Assembly (NCBI GenBank): GCA_002633005.1
Contig: NMRA01000035.1
Coordinates: forward strand, 540,863 to 604,862
Direction of reading: 5' to 3'
Length of the DNA stretch: 64,000 bases
From: Phoronis australis
Lineage: Eukaryota > Phoronida > Phoronidae
Below are positions 34,031-47,700 of the stretch, piece after piece. The position numbers and the translations under genes were made by a program. Below the pieces are notes generated by a model, which had not been told where the DNA came from, ran no database searches, and saw only the letters and a list, made by a program, of their open reading frames with translations. Each line of letters begins with the position of its first letter. Positions within the stretch are counted from its first letter, which is position 1.

Positions 34031-34485
34031 CAAGAAACGTGTTCCAATGGAGACTGCTAGACCAGCTTTAACTATCTTTGTTCCCTGCCACATACGGTTA
34101 ATAGACTGTCACATACAGTTAATAGACAACCTTAAAGCTTAGAAAAAAAACGTGACAACTCAAATATGTGGCAACTTACGGAGTTATGTAACATTTTTGG
34201 TAATTTCCTGCAGAAAAAGTATCACCTAAATAAACATAATCCAAGACTGAGGAGGCATTGTTTGGCTAATCAATCGGTCTCTCCCCGACTATATTTTCCT
34301 AGACATTCACAACTTTGTGTAGCACGAGCTCTTCAAATTTTGTCATTTCGAGCAGACGCCATTTTCTATTCCTACTGAACCATCAACAGCACGGAGCTTC
34401 ACACAACCAGACTTACATCTCGACAACATATTGCTTCCAGCTCTGAAACCCATTATTTTGCAGCAGAAAAGTGGTAACGTTCTCT
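34031..34485 (+). repeat. direct duplication, copy 2
   Basis: Near-identical to 33025-33459. It continues past the point where copy 1 meets the MITE into unique sequence (TCAGAAAATCTGGCG), so copy 2 looks like the uninterrupted version of the locus. Confidence 0.9.
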
Positions 34486-35789
34486 CAGAAAATCTGGCGA
34501 TTTTTGGGAGTGCCGGCTGGGTGTAAACAGCTGCTACTGATCCAATACAAATATTGTGGATCATGGTTTGTATCGGGATGGAGCTGATTTGGAAGATTTG
34601 GTTGTGCATTGATCGACACAGAACTAACAGACATTATAAAATACACAAGGTACTAAATACTCGAGTTAGATTATTCAAATGCCCACCTGCCCATACCTCA
34701 TAGCAGTTAATAGACAGGAGGAGACAGGCTTTTGTCTATAACGTACTCGCGCACTTCATGTGACAATTTGGACATTTGTTTTTTTGATACAACAACAACA
34801 GGGTTTTAAATCCTAATGTTCTCAAACATACAACAAATATGTTCTTCTTAGATCAGTAACAGATATGTCAAGACAAAAACTCAACAGCTCAAAAGCGAGT
34901 CCCCCAGTCTACACAGACGGAAGGAAACGTGTCATACACAGACACGAGGATTACAGTGGTGTTCTTGTTAAGCCAGTCGAAGAGTTCCATGCCTTGAGTA
35001 TAGTACCAGATGAGAACCAGAACCTGGAAGGAAAATCTTTAAACTCCAGAAAATGTTCATAACTTTGTAACGCCTAGAGTTAAATATGAGCAAAACGTGA
35101 GTAAACAATTCACTTACCATACACAATTTTACATCAGAAAAAGAAGTACATTTTGGTACTCGTGAGTGAAGTTTGATTTTATTCAAAATCAAGAAGGTAA
35201 CTAAAAAAATCCGGGATGTATTCTCACACAATGCATAGACATCTAGCCATCTTGAGAATAACACGACTGTATGACCGCACATAAGTTAATGAGGCAACTT
35301 CAAAGCTGCGTTTTCTACTAATCAAGCGTGACACTTCAAGAAAGTTGACCTTGATGATTGGCAAAGACAACAGAGGACTTCACAATCTTCCCAACTCTAG
35401 AGATCCAACTCACTCTAAGTACAAAGTATCCAGATTTCCCGTTATCATTGAAACATAATTTTGTAATAGTATCCACTCAGACAAAAGGTCATTCATTCCG
35501 GTGGCCTGTTTCGTGGAAAAAGATGCAAGACTCAAGTGCTAAATTTGGTCTTGTTTCATAATTGGTGAATGATAGTTTGGCCACAGCCTAGAAACACTAT
35601 AATTATCTCAAGCTAGCATTTATGGGTACATTATCAGACACTGTGTGCTTTTGCTGATGTGAGTTTCAATTATCTCTTAGAAATAGGCACGTGAAGCGTA
35701 AGACTAAATCGTTGACTTAAAATCTAACTTAAAGACACTTCATGGAACACACCCGAGAACTCCGTAATAGGCAAGTTACCTTCAGTTGG

Positions 35790-38700
35790 TCACAGGTTGA
35801 GCAGGTTATTGTACGAGATGTCTCTCCTCGCTGCCATTAGTGTGTTCTTCATTAACATGGCCACTGTCATGGGCCCCACACCTCCAGGTACAGGGGTGAT
35901 GTAGCTCGCTTTCTTGCTCACACCTGCCAATCAACAGTCGAAGGTTTAGACCACTTGACAGAACCTAGTGAGTCTGTCTGGTACTAGTAACAAGTGCAAC
36001 TAAACAGTACCACGGCAGTACTTACAATAGACAGCTCATGTTGGACACGTTATAAGAGGGGTGACTGTGTCACGAAGATTTTCCCATGAAAGGCGTGACA
36101 CAGCCCAAAAAATGGGAGGCTCAAATTTTTGAGAATGTGGACCATTTACTGAGATTCACGGGGCATGTTCTGAGCTATGAATTGTATATTCACCAAATTT
36201 TGGTAGTTCCTGCGTTTTTAGTGAACCTTTATCTCATTTTCAGAGTTTTTGTTTCTCTGAGGCAGACTTTTTTTGCTCACTTCTTTCAAGCTTCCGAGCC
36301 CCCCAGGGTGCGTGCACGTTAAACACTCCCCGTATGTCAATCAGTTTTAATACAAATTCTATGCTTTTGCTAATTTTTACAGTGATTATAGCATCACATT
36401 TTGAAGTGAACAGCAGTTCTACAAATGTACACAGACACATTAAGCTTGACCGTCACCGTAATGCCACTTTCAGTTGACTCACCTTCGAAATCAACATCAC
36501 CGACCAGTTTTGACTTGCCAGTCTTCTCACACTTGACTCTGTTGATGCCGACGTCGATGACGGCCACGCCCTCTTTCACCATGTCAGCCTTGATCAAGCC
36601 TGGAATGCCAGTGGCCACGACGAGTATGTCGGCTGACTGACAGAACAGTCGCAGCTGTTCTGGAGGCGTGTACCGGTGGCAGATGGTAGTGGTGCAGTCA
36701 CCTGTGTGCGGATACGTAGACGGTGAGAATCTTGCAATTCGACACCGATGGCCCAATATAGAAAACAAGTAGGGCATTGATATCGTCCTAAGACAGGTGT
36801 ATAATTCCAAAACGTACTTCCTGAGGATAAAACAGCTAAAATATACACAAAAAAATGGAAAGCATTTTTTAACTGGTGCTACCTATGGCATAGTAAGACC
36901 TAGAGACGAGAGCTACACCTCAAATGCGAGGAAACTCCTCATTGCTTATTCTGTCGCAATCGGCTCACTTACATAAGCAATGTGGATTTTCCTAGCAAGG
37001 ATGAGAGGTGAACACCTCACTTGTATTTCTTTCACCTCGCAAGCATAACTCTTCAGAGGTGAGCTAGTACTTAGTTGCTGAATACCTTCGGTAGCCAATG
37101 AAAACTAATTATTACACCACTGGGCATCAGCAAATTTATCTCGCTAGCTCATTTTAACTCTGTGAACTACATTTACGCTGATTACTAAGCACGTAGTTTA
37201 CAGGTCTGTCGAGTATTTAGTCTCGCTATTCATATTATTATTCTTATTGTTGCACGGGATAGACTTTTTGAAGTTATTTACTTTGACCAGAGCTACACAA
37301 CAACAAAATCCAATGTGATTTGTTGAGATTTTATTACAAATCGCCAATTCTCATATTTACCAAACGTTTGCTGAAATCAAGGCTGGAGATTTTACCAATA
37401 AATAAAGAATCTGCTTAAAATACTCTGCTGCCATTCAACCCATGGGATTTGGCTAAGCGGTAATGCAGGGCTGGAGGGTTTGATTCTGTACAATGGCTAA
37501 ATTCTGAAAATTAATTTTCTCGCTGAGAATACCCTTTTAAGCCAATTAGCTGAACTCAGCTAGCTCTTCCTCTGTGTGTCAAGCTTTATGTTATATAATT
37601 ACCTGCATTTGTTTCTCCAATGCCATCAGCGTGAAGTAACATCGAGATAGGCATGCCTACGTTCTTTGATCTCCCACATACAACAGCATTCTTGCCAAAT
37701 GTCTCGATCCCTGAAAAGACATTTTAAAGTTTACTAAACAAAACAAACACTTCTATAAATTAAAATGCCCAACAATGTTGTGTTAGGTGTACTCTTTCTA
37801 GTCTTACCAACCTGCAGCTAACAAATGTGAATATAAGTGGTCTGACCTACGAAGGTGTTACACACCAGAAGGACCTTCAGTTTAACATGAAAATACCACA
37901 AGTCAAAGGAACTGCTGGTGGTACAAAAATGTTTTTCATCCACTTTAATCCATGTCTTGATGTTAAAATCATCAACTTTCTTGACAGGCATATTTGCTTT
38001 TCCAACACAGTGTCGTCTAAATTCAACATTCTTATCTTCTTGACTACTTGAATTAAAACTGGTTATAATAAATCCCAGTGTAATTCATCTGCCAGCCACA
38101 CTGGTTTGGAGGCTGAAACACGTTGTTTTATGGCAGAAGGCTCAGGGTTACTGGTCCTTAAAGCATGGAGCTGTTTACCACTGATATAAGAAAAAGTTTC
38201 CACAATTATATCAAACATTGTTTGCATGGACAGTCAGCCACACAGGTCTGGAGGCCAAAACTAGCTGGTTTTTGACAGAAGGCTCAGGTTTGCAGCTCCT
38301 TTAAATCACAAATCAGTTTACCAAAAGGAAATATTTATTTCCACAACTACAAAGTAACACAGTTTGCATGGACAGTCAGGCACTTATGCTTGATACCTAC
38401 TGCACCCTTACAGCAATTCTCCACTTATTTCGCACAAAAACAAAATTGCCAAAGTTGTCATTTTCTGTTTCTTCAACGCTGATTACTTTACTGCAAATAA
38501 CGGAAAATTTACCAAAAGTTGTCTCAAGACATCCACACACTATAAACCATGCTAGTGGTGGACTAAAATTTTCTTGATCATTATTTTTTTGGAGAAATTT
38601 GAAATAGAACTTCGCTTGCCGGCCATGTTGTGTGCTGTATAAGCACACAGTAGTGACTGTAGTTTCTTGTGACTTAAGAACAGCACCAAAATTTCATATG

Positions 38701-41700
38701 GATCTCATTATTTGAATCGAGGCTGACACAGCGGGACCACTGACGACATATTCTGCTTTAGAAACTACTGTGGCTTTTTTCTTGTATCAGAAACGATTCT
38801 TTAGTGCATAAGATGAGCGCGGGAAACTCTTGAGCTGCTAAATTTTAGCATGTGCATAGTCAATGTTGTGTTGCGTTGCTCTGACTGTGTGTGATTAAAG
38901 AGGTATATCATAACACAGACATGTATCTTATCTTGATGACATACTTCTGCACTCATAACTGATAATAAGCCAGCAGATAACAGGATAAACAGCAGGAGTC
39001 CACCGATTACGCAATTAACATTTAGAACCTAACAAAAATCTTGCTTTGACTATTCTGTACAAATTTTAAGACACAAATTAGAGACAAACTAAATATCCTC
39101 TACTCTAGTAACAGCAACGAACAGGCAAGGGACTCGTCATGTGATAGCACTTGCAGCCAATCAAGTGCAAGCAAATGATACATTTTCCCCGAAAACTGAG
39201 GGTGTGCCGGAGTAACACCAAAGCAAAAACCTGCACCAAACAACGTTCCAGAGCAGAGTGCGAGTGTCCAATGTTCAGTGGCAATGGGTTAGTGGATTTA
39301 GGGTAAAAGTCGACCTCTCTTACTGCAAGACTAGAAACACTAACTGTAGACAAAACAGTTTCCTACAATAACTGACTGTGCAAACACAGTCAGGGTTTCA
39401 AGTATCATAATGGTCAAACAAGATTCGGTGTGCAAACAATGAAAACTCTAACCAAAAGACATGCAGGGCACTGTATTATGGTGTCCTGTTCAAAACCTCA
39501 CTCGTGGCAAGAGCCTGCACTGTCACTCAGTGGTTTATCAAAAATATAACATCTTAGATAGGGTCGGTGTCACTGGTTCATACTGGAAATTTCGTTATCG
39601 GCTGAAGCAACAATCACCAAGCCAAACTAGGTGGAATACGCTGGTTTTTGTTTACTATAAGTGCAAGACCAAAACAAAAGATAGGACTTCATATTGCTGT
39701 GCGATAGCATGGAAACTGGTTTGAACTGGACAGGTTCTTATCGCAAATGTTATCAAAGGGACACTTAGATCACTACAAAACAAACATTAGATTAGACAAA
39801 ATGAACATGTCCATTCCACCAATATGGTTTGCATGGACACATCTACCTGCAGGTTGTTTACAGGGATTTAGGGAAAACTGAGGGGAGTTTGAAAACCGCA
39901 ATTCATGCACACTTTGAGCACTTGTCCTTCAGAGTACATTATACAACATGCGGGTTCTTTTTAATTTTTATTCAAATGCACGATTTATTCGCAAAACTGT
40001 TCTCCTAGCTATGCAGGTTCGACAAACTGAGCACAGACCCAGACTGAGGAGAACAGACACACATACATGCAAAACTCCATTTATCGTCAAATAAACATTA
40101 AATAGGTCTTCATCGGCGCAATTAAATTAAGACTGCTCAACAAGTAAAAAGTGAGTAAAATATGATACCTTTTGCCCAAACAAACCTGAATGTATACAAC
40201 AAACTGTCACAATATGTGAGTTTCATATGCTATACGTTCATATCATATGCAGTGCGATAAGGCATACAAACTTTATTCCAAAGACAAAAGATTGTAGAAA
40301 CAGCTTATTTGACTTAACTTGATATGTAAACTGAAACTTCCTTTGTTGGTACCTTTGTTTTCCATACAAAATTGAATAAACAAAAATTTCAACAGTCATG
40401 CTGGTTGTAGGATTTGCTGTGTCTAAATTCAGCAACAGTCCTTTGATTAACCCTGTAAATAGTGTTGACTGAAACGTGACCATAAATCAATTTTCAGCTA
40501 TGAACCAGCAAAATGACAACATCCAATGACATGTAAAATCAGATCGGAGAAACTTGGACAAATTAAAATAATACTATTATGCAGTACCATCTGCAGACCA
40601 ATGTGTGGGAACACATTAGTCAAACGTATTTGTCTCTGATAAATCCACAGTATCAAGGTCACGCTACAATCTGATTTGGCCAGCTATGAACGCTGGTGTT
40701 GTAACAACAGAATTAATGTAAATACAAGTGAAACTAAATAGATTTGTATGGCCTCTAAGAAAATAACAACACAGACAGGGTTTAAAATTAGATCTCAAAT
40801 TCGTGGAAGTTTCTGAGAAATTACTTGGTGACAACACATTACTATGGAGTGACAATGCTTCTGAGGTTGTCTCTAGAATGCGACAGAAACTCTGGATTTT
40901 AAGACGTATCAGCCCCTACCTCCATAGAGAGGGCAAACTGAGGAATTTTTAGCTCCTGTATATTGTACAACTAGTTTGATTTATAAGCTTTTAAAGGTGC
41001 AAACACAGGCTGCCATGGTCATTCTGGGTGTCCCATTATGTACTCCATCCGGTCAGATGTTCCCGGAGTTAAATTGGATACCCACTCAAAAGTTTTATGA
41101 ATTCAGACGGTTGTGTATGGTTTCTAAGCCTTACTTCAGTGATGCACCAGAATACCTGACCAGAAATATAGTATCAGTTCGCTCCACTGTACTCGTTTTG
41201 CCTCACAACATAGCGTTCCGATACCTAGGCATAGGACTGCTTTTTATTCAAGGCATTTGTTCATGACATTCAGGACTGGAATGATTTCCCAGATCAAATT
41301 AAACACATAACTAAATAGTTTAGCAAAAATGTTACAAGGAATTGCTGTGATGTGCTGACCAGTATTAAGTATTACAAAGAATTTCGGTAAAAGTGAAATG
41401 GGACACAAAACACTTATAATTCACTTTTCGTGGAACAAGTAGCAGACCACAAAACCCACTGGTGATTGCTCGAAAATTAACCAATCACGTACCGAGCAAA
41501 CTCTGCAAAACAAATTTTCATTATTCAATTTTTCTCGCCTCAAGTCAAGTTTGGTAATCATGGCTCACTGAGTGTATGAACAAGTATAGTGTAATTTTTG
41601 CTCCGAATTACGTAGCCGAACTCACCTGTTCTGCGGATCATCTCCATGACTCCAGAGGGCGTGGCGGGCATGAGTGCATTGAGATCCTGGCAGAACCGAC

Positions 41701-44700
41701 CGACATTGACAACATGGAAGCCATCCACGTCCTTACTCGGTGCTATGGAGTTGCAGACAAGGCGCTCATTGATATGTGCCGGTACGGGTAGCTGAACAAG
41801 AATGCCGTCCACATTCTCGTTGCTGTTGAGTGAGTTGACCAGCCGTAGCACCTCCGCTTCGCTGACTGATGATGGTAGCTTTATCGTCTCGCTGGTGATG
41901 CCTAGATGGACATAGGTTAAATACAAGATTAATTCAGTTCAGACTAACACACTTTTACCAGGTGACTGCCATAACAGTTAAGACAAGGAACCCAAACGTT
42001 AATGGGATTATATTGTCAAAAAATGCTTCAAAGAGTTGAGTATTTGGTCAAAACAGACGCAGAATATTCTATAACAGCACTCTTGGGTGAAGTTTCTCAA
42101 GTTTTAATGCAGTGGTCCTCCCACAGGAGTTTTGACCTAGATTAAGACCAAAAATGGGCACATATACCATAACCACTTCCAGCCCTTACTCTCATTCTTG
42201 GCTATCAAAATGGGAAGGTGCACCTATACTTGAATAAAACAAAATAAAAATGCACTTGGGTGCACATTTTGCCTGATAACAATGAGCAGAGAAAACACAC
42301 GAGTCGTCATCTGAAACTAGGTGGCATTTGTCACATTCTAATGATATTTTCAATTTATAACTTCGCAACAGGTGGTGAAACTGTAGTGAATATGCTAACC
42401 TAGACCGAAAATCGGTCCAAGTTATGGCCGAAGACCAAAAACCGACTTTGTGTCCATGAAAGTCCTTTTTTGAATTTTCATCTTCAATCTTAATTTGGAT
42501 ATTTTTTGTATTAAGACTTAGTCACCTTTCAGGAAATAGGCCTTGGGTTATTTTATCAGTTTTATTTTGGTGTGTGCTGCACCCGCCAAAAACATGCGTT
42601 TTAAGATACCTGTGTGATCAGATGCCTTTATCTTATTCTTTACGTAAGTGTGACTGGCTGGGTCATCTCCGACCAGTACCACGCTCAGGTGTGGTCTGCG
42701 GTTTCCCATGGCGACCCAGCCTTCCAACTCCATCCGCACTTCATCCTTTACCTGTTTCGCCAATGCTTTACCATTTATGATCTTGGCTGTGTGTCTGAAA
42801 TAGAAGGAAAATATGCCATCTTCAACAACAAACAATAATCCTTCAGTTGAAGCTATATTCTAGTGCTCAAATTAACAACCTGGATACAAATGATAATTTT
42901 TTATTTTTGTGACAACTGTGAGGCACAAACTATGCTACCAACAGACTTCATCATTCCTAATTTTTATTTTACAAACTTAAGAAAATGAAACAACATTCCA
43001 CTTGTTTGCTATGTTGTGCGCTAAATAAGCCAAGAATTTCTGCATGGTACCAGAATCAATTTTAGAAAGATGCACATTTCCTGAAAGTAGAGCCTCTGTA
43101 AAATTTTGATTTTTGACTTTACACAAACCACCTGGGTCTCGTGACCATGTGTGTTAGCAAGCAAGTAAGGTACATTCAAAGCTAAACATCGACATCAATA
43201 ACATCACCAGATTTTGTTTGTTATAAACGTGAAATCTCACAAATCTTGGTACAGTTTTCTAAATTATCACTTAGTTTCCGTTTTATTCAACTTTTGATTT
43301 GTTTCATAAAAACCATAAAAGCCCCACTTTTTGATAACCTGTAATGTCAGAATGGAACATTTTAAAAACAATTCCTAACAGAATTTTGGAGAACAGAGCA
43401 AAAGATTAATACAAATCCATTAAGCCATTTCAGAAGGTATACAGCCAAATTTGCTCATTTTTCTAGGGTCTTTGGAACTCAGACCCTTAGTATACATAGT
43501 ATGTATGGTTGAAAGTGGGTTATGTGACCTTTTGACCTGAATCAAAGAGTGACCTTGACAAGAAGACCAGGTAGAATTTCTTTTAATTCACAACAGGGCC
43601 TTTTGGGCTTTCGGTGGACTAGCAGTCTTTCTAGACCACGATAATTTCGAGCCCAATGTGAAAGCTGATTAAGACCAGTGTAAATTTAGGACAGCACCTA
43701 AGATAGTATACTCGACTAGCGAGCAGGTGTATTTTTAGAAAAATTACAAAGCCAGGAAGGAAAAGATAAGTGTCAAGGAATTATGAGTTGTATTGATATT
43801 GACATAAATGAGAGTGTTAAAGGCTTAGTAGACTTGCTTCAGTCATGTGGAGCGGGCATGCTCATGAGGCAAGACAGGTGTGTAAGTAAACCACGTAGAC
43901 CTGCATGGTTTGACGGTGAGTCTAAGGAGATGAAACTACAAAAGAAGCGTCTACTGAGAAAATTTAGGGTGTCTCGGAGTGACTTAGACCTGAGAAATTA
44001 TCTTGCTAGTAGAAATGAGTACAAAAAGTTATGTAAGTAGACGAAAACGCGATTCTATACCGATAAACAAAGTGAGCTTTGTGAGTCAGTGGGGGATCCT
44101 AATAGATTTTGGAATATTATAAAACAAAGCCTGTCAGAGCCAGTACACACTACAAAGCCTGATAATAATAATATTACTGAATTGGAGTGGTTTAGATATT
44201 TCAGTAACCTGTTTGATAATAACAGAGCAGAAGGTCGCAGTGAAACTTTTGATGACCTAGATAGACAGACTCTTGATGAGCAAGACCCACAGTGTGAGCG
44301 TTGCAGGCACCCACAGAGTTAGCGTGATGTAACCAGTGCCTTTGACATGGGTGAACTAAGGGTATAAGGGTAGATGAAATAGTAAGGGCGATTAAGAAAC
44401 AAAGGAATGTTAAATCTCCCGGAGAAGATGGCATACTGGCTGAATTCTATATTAAGTGTTTCCCTGAGGTCCTAGTAGAACTTCTCCATAAACTTTTTAA
44501 TAGAATTTTCAATACCGGGCATTATCCATCCCAGTGGTAAAAAAGTATTAATGTGCCATGTTACAAAAAAGGGGAAAATTTAATCCAAATAATTACAGAG
44601 GGATCTCTGTTAGTTTTAATAAAATTTTTACAACTATTCTTTATTTTCATATAATTGAACGGTCGAATAACACGAAATGTGTCCCGGAAGAACAAGCTGG

Positions 44701-47700
44701 CTTTAGGACTGGGTACTATACAATCGATAACATTTTTAACCTACAGTGTATCATCCAGAAACATGTCACTAAACGGAAGGGGAAAGTATATTGTGCATTC
44801 ATTGATTTTAGTAAGGCATTTGATAGTGTAGACATTTCCTGTTCATTTTATGCCCTTTTACCCAAAGGTTTGCATGGAAAAATATTTAACATTTTGCACC
44901 ATATGTACGACTCTATACAATTGTGTGTTATGGTACAGTCCCAGACCACACCCTATTTCAACTACACAGTTGGTGTCCGGCAAGGATGTGTTTTAAATCC
45001 ATGGCTGTTCTCGGTGTTTGTTAGCACACTAGTGTCTGATATTAGACAGAATGTAGGCAAAGGTATACGTGTTTCTCCGGGTTGTGATATAGGTTCTCTG
45101 TTTTTTGTTGATGATCTAGTGCTGGTGTCGAATACTGTTGCTGGGCTACAGATGAAGCTCAGTGTCCTCGAAAAGTTTTGTCGAGATTGGAACTTGCAAG
45201 TTAATTTGGAGAAAACGAATGTTGTGGTATTTATGCGAGGGGGCATACTTTCAAGTAATGAAAGGTGGGTTTTTGGTGATAAGAAAGTAGATACCAAATC
45301 GTACTACAAGTACCTAGGAGTCACATTCTCCTGCAGACTTAAATGGACAGTGTTGTAGAATACTTGCAAGTGAAGCTCGAAAAGCAATGAACGTTATTAA
45401 AGCCACTCTGTCAAAATTTAACTGTATTTCCCATGGAGTGCATTTTAAACTCTTTGACTCTTATGATAATGCCCATGTTAATTAACATATGGTGCAGAAA
45501 TATGGGGAACATCAATGTGTGAATCTATTGAAAAAGTTTATAATGATTTCTGTAAACATGTTCTGAGATTGAGTATTAAAACGCAAAATGCCATGGCTCG
45601 TGGTGAATGTGGGAGACAATTGTTAATTACAAAATGTGTAAACCAATTATCTATTGGACAAAATTACTGGATATGGAAGAACATAGGTACTCACTGAAGT
45701 GCTATAGTATGCTTAGGGAACAAAGTGAAAATGGTAATTGTAACTGGACACACTGTGTCAAAGAAATTTTGTACAGGTACGGCTATGGAGAAGTGTGGTT
45801 ATTTGGCCCAGGCAATAGTGCTGAGTTTATTATGGTATTGAAACAGAGATTACTGGATTGTGGCGTACAAGAATAGCAACTGGAAATAGGTAGCTCACAT
45901 AAATATGAATTTTATAGACTTATTAAACGTGGTCTTGTCAGCGAGCAATATATAAATTGCTTAAGCGGCCTATTCGAGAAAAATACTTGCGCAATTTCAG
46001 TGTTCAGGTCACTCACTTAATATAGAGAAAGGGAGACATATGGGTATTCCTAGAAGTGAGAGAAAATGCGGTATATGCTGTCTGGGTGAAATTGAAGATG
46101 AGCCTCGTTTCATGTGTCGATGCCCTGTTCTTGGAGACATTAGAAGAAATCTTCTTCCAGAGCTAATGTTAACTATTCTCTTGTTAGGTTATTCCAACAG
46201 AAAAATCATGGCAGTATCCAGCGCCGCACATTGTATATTCAGAAGGCTATGGCTTTAAGAGAAGAACTGCTCTCCGTGTAAATAATCTGAATATACGTTT
46301 GAATTTATGTATTTATGTATGAGTAGGCAAAGCCTACGATGTACAATAAACATTATTATTATTATATTATTATTATTATTACTTTATCAGATCAAATCGA
46401 GATTCTGATAAGGGCAGTTGGATTTTGAGGTAAACCAATTAAGTGACAAAAATGAAAGGTGCAATCATACAACAAAACAACAACACCAAAACAAGACCTA
46501 ATTTCTGTTAAGACGTACAAATAATCAAGAAGAAGAAATCTCAAAAATGCTGTGACAGCTTCTAAATTACCATTTGGTTTTCATTTTATGCAACTAATGA
46601 CTTTTACATGAAATCAAAAATCTTGTTTTTATAGCCTATCTTGCCAAAATGGATCCTTTAAAGCATTCCTAATGGCGTTTTGGAGAATAGTTCAAAAGTC
46701 ATGTGAATCCATTTAGCCAAGTTTGGCCATTTTTCTAGGGTCCTGCTACATAAACTTTAATGGTTCTTTTAAATTATTGGAACTCTGCCCACTAGTATAT
46801 TGGGTTATTTGACATTAGAACCTAACTCAAGAGTGACCTTGGATAGAAAAGGTGCATTCACAGGTTATGTAATAGAGCCCAGGTTATCCATCAGGCATCC
46901 AAACAAATGAGAAACTCCAGTGGCACAAAAAGGATGGGGCAAGAGAATTGCTTGATGGACGTAGCAACATTGTGGATAAATAACATGAGATTTAAGTGTC
47001 GCTTTGTAATCTAGGACCGCTTTGTAATCTAGGACCGCTTTGTAATCTAGGACCGCTTTGTAATCTAGGACCGTCCTACTCTTGATCGACACTGCTGACC
47101 ACTGAAGTCATGGGTTCGAATTTGTCTAGGGGCTAATCTCAAGTTGACAACATTGTGGTGAATAACACAAGTCCCTTCAAACTTAGAAGTTGATTTGGGT
47201 TTACTTATTAACAGGTCTCCTTTTCATTCAGATCCAGTTGAAACTGGTTTACAGGTTCACCAGGAAAAGCCCGGTGGCTTGGCAAAACCACAAAGTAAAC
47301 AAGGCTACTAATGTTCAACTATTCAGCATCATTTAATCAAAAGAGTTGTGAACACCTAATAACATGGATTTGACATTGCATATGATTTCTAACAGGAAAT
47401 ACAACTTTTTTACTTTTTACATTCATGTCATAAAGGATAAACGATTGTATTGCATGAAAAGTTACCAAGTCACAACATTACAGAGAAATTATGCAACAAA
47501 ACAAAGCAGATCAATATGTTCTAAACACAAACTGGAAGTAGAAAGTGAAAGACAAATAGTATGCATGTGACAAATGAAGACAAAATACCACTAACTCCCT
47601 GGTGACAGCTAATTCAGCTAACAGCAAAAATGAAAGAATGGCATATAGCTACCATACTAACTTGCCTGTTTTGGTCATGAGGGACGGTTACTCCGCTGAC

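Larger units (their letters stand above)
30955..35789. other. downstream flank or long 3' UTR of MTHFD2
   Basis: No exon was found. The stretch holds a short MITE (32740-32942), a direct duplication (33025-33459 and 34031-34485) with a 570-bp MITE-like element between the copies, and the base N at 34030. All small ORFs here look spurious. Confidence 0.45.

Noticed and set aside
47085-47130. GGGTTCGAATTTGTC as a tRNA B box
   Set aside because: No matching A box and no tRNA fold. I saw no functional tRNA gene in the window.
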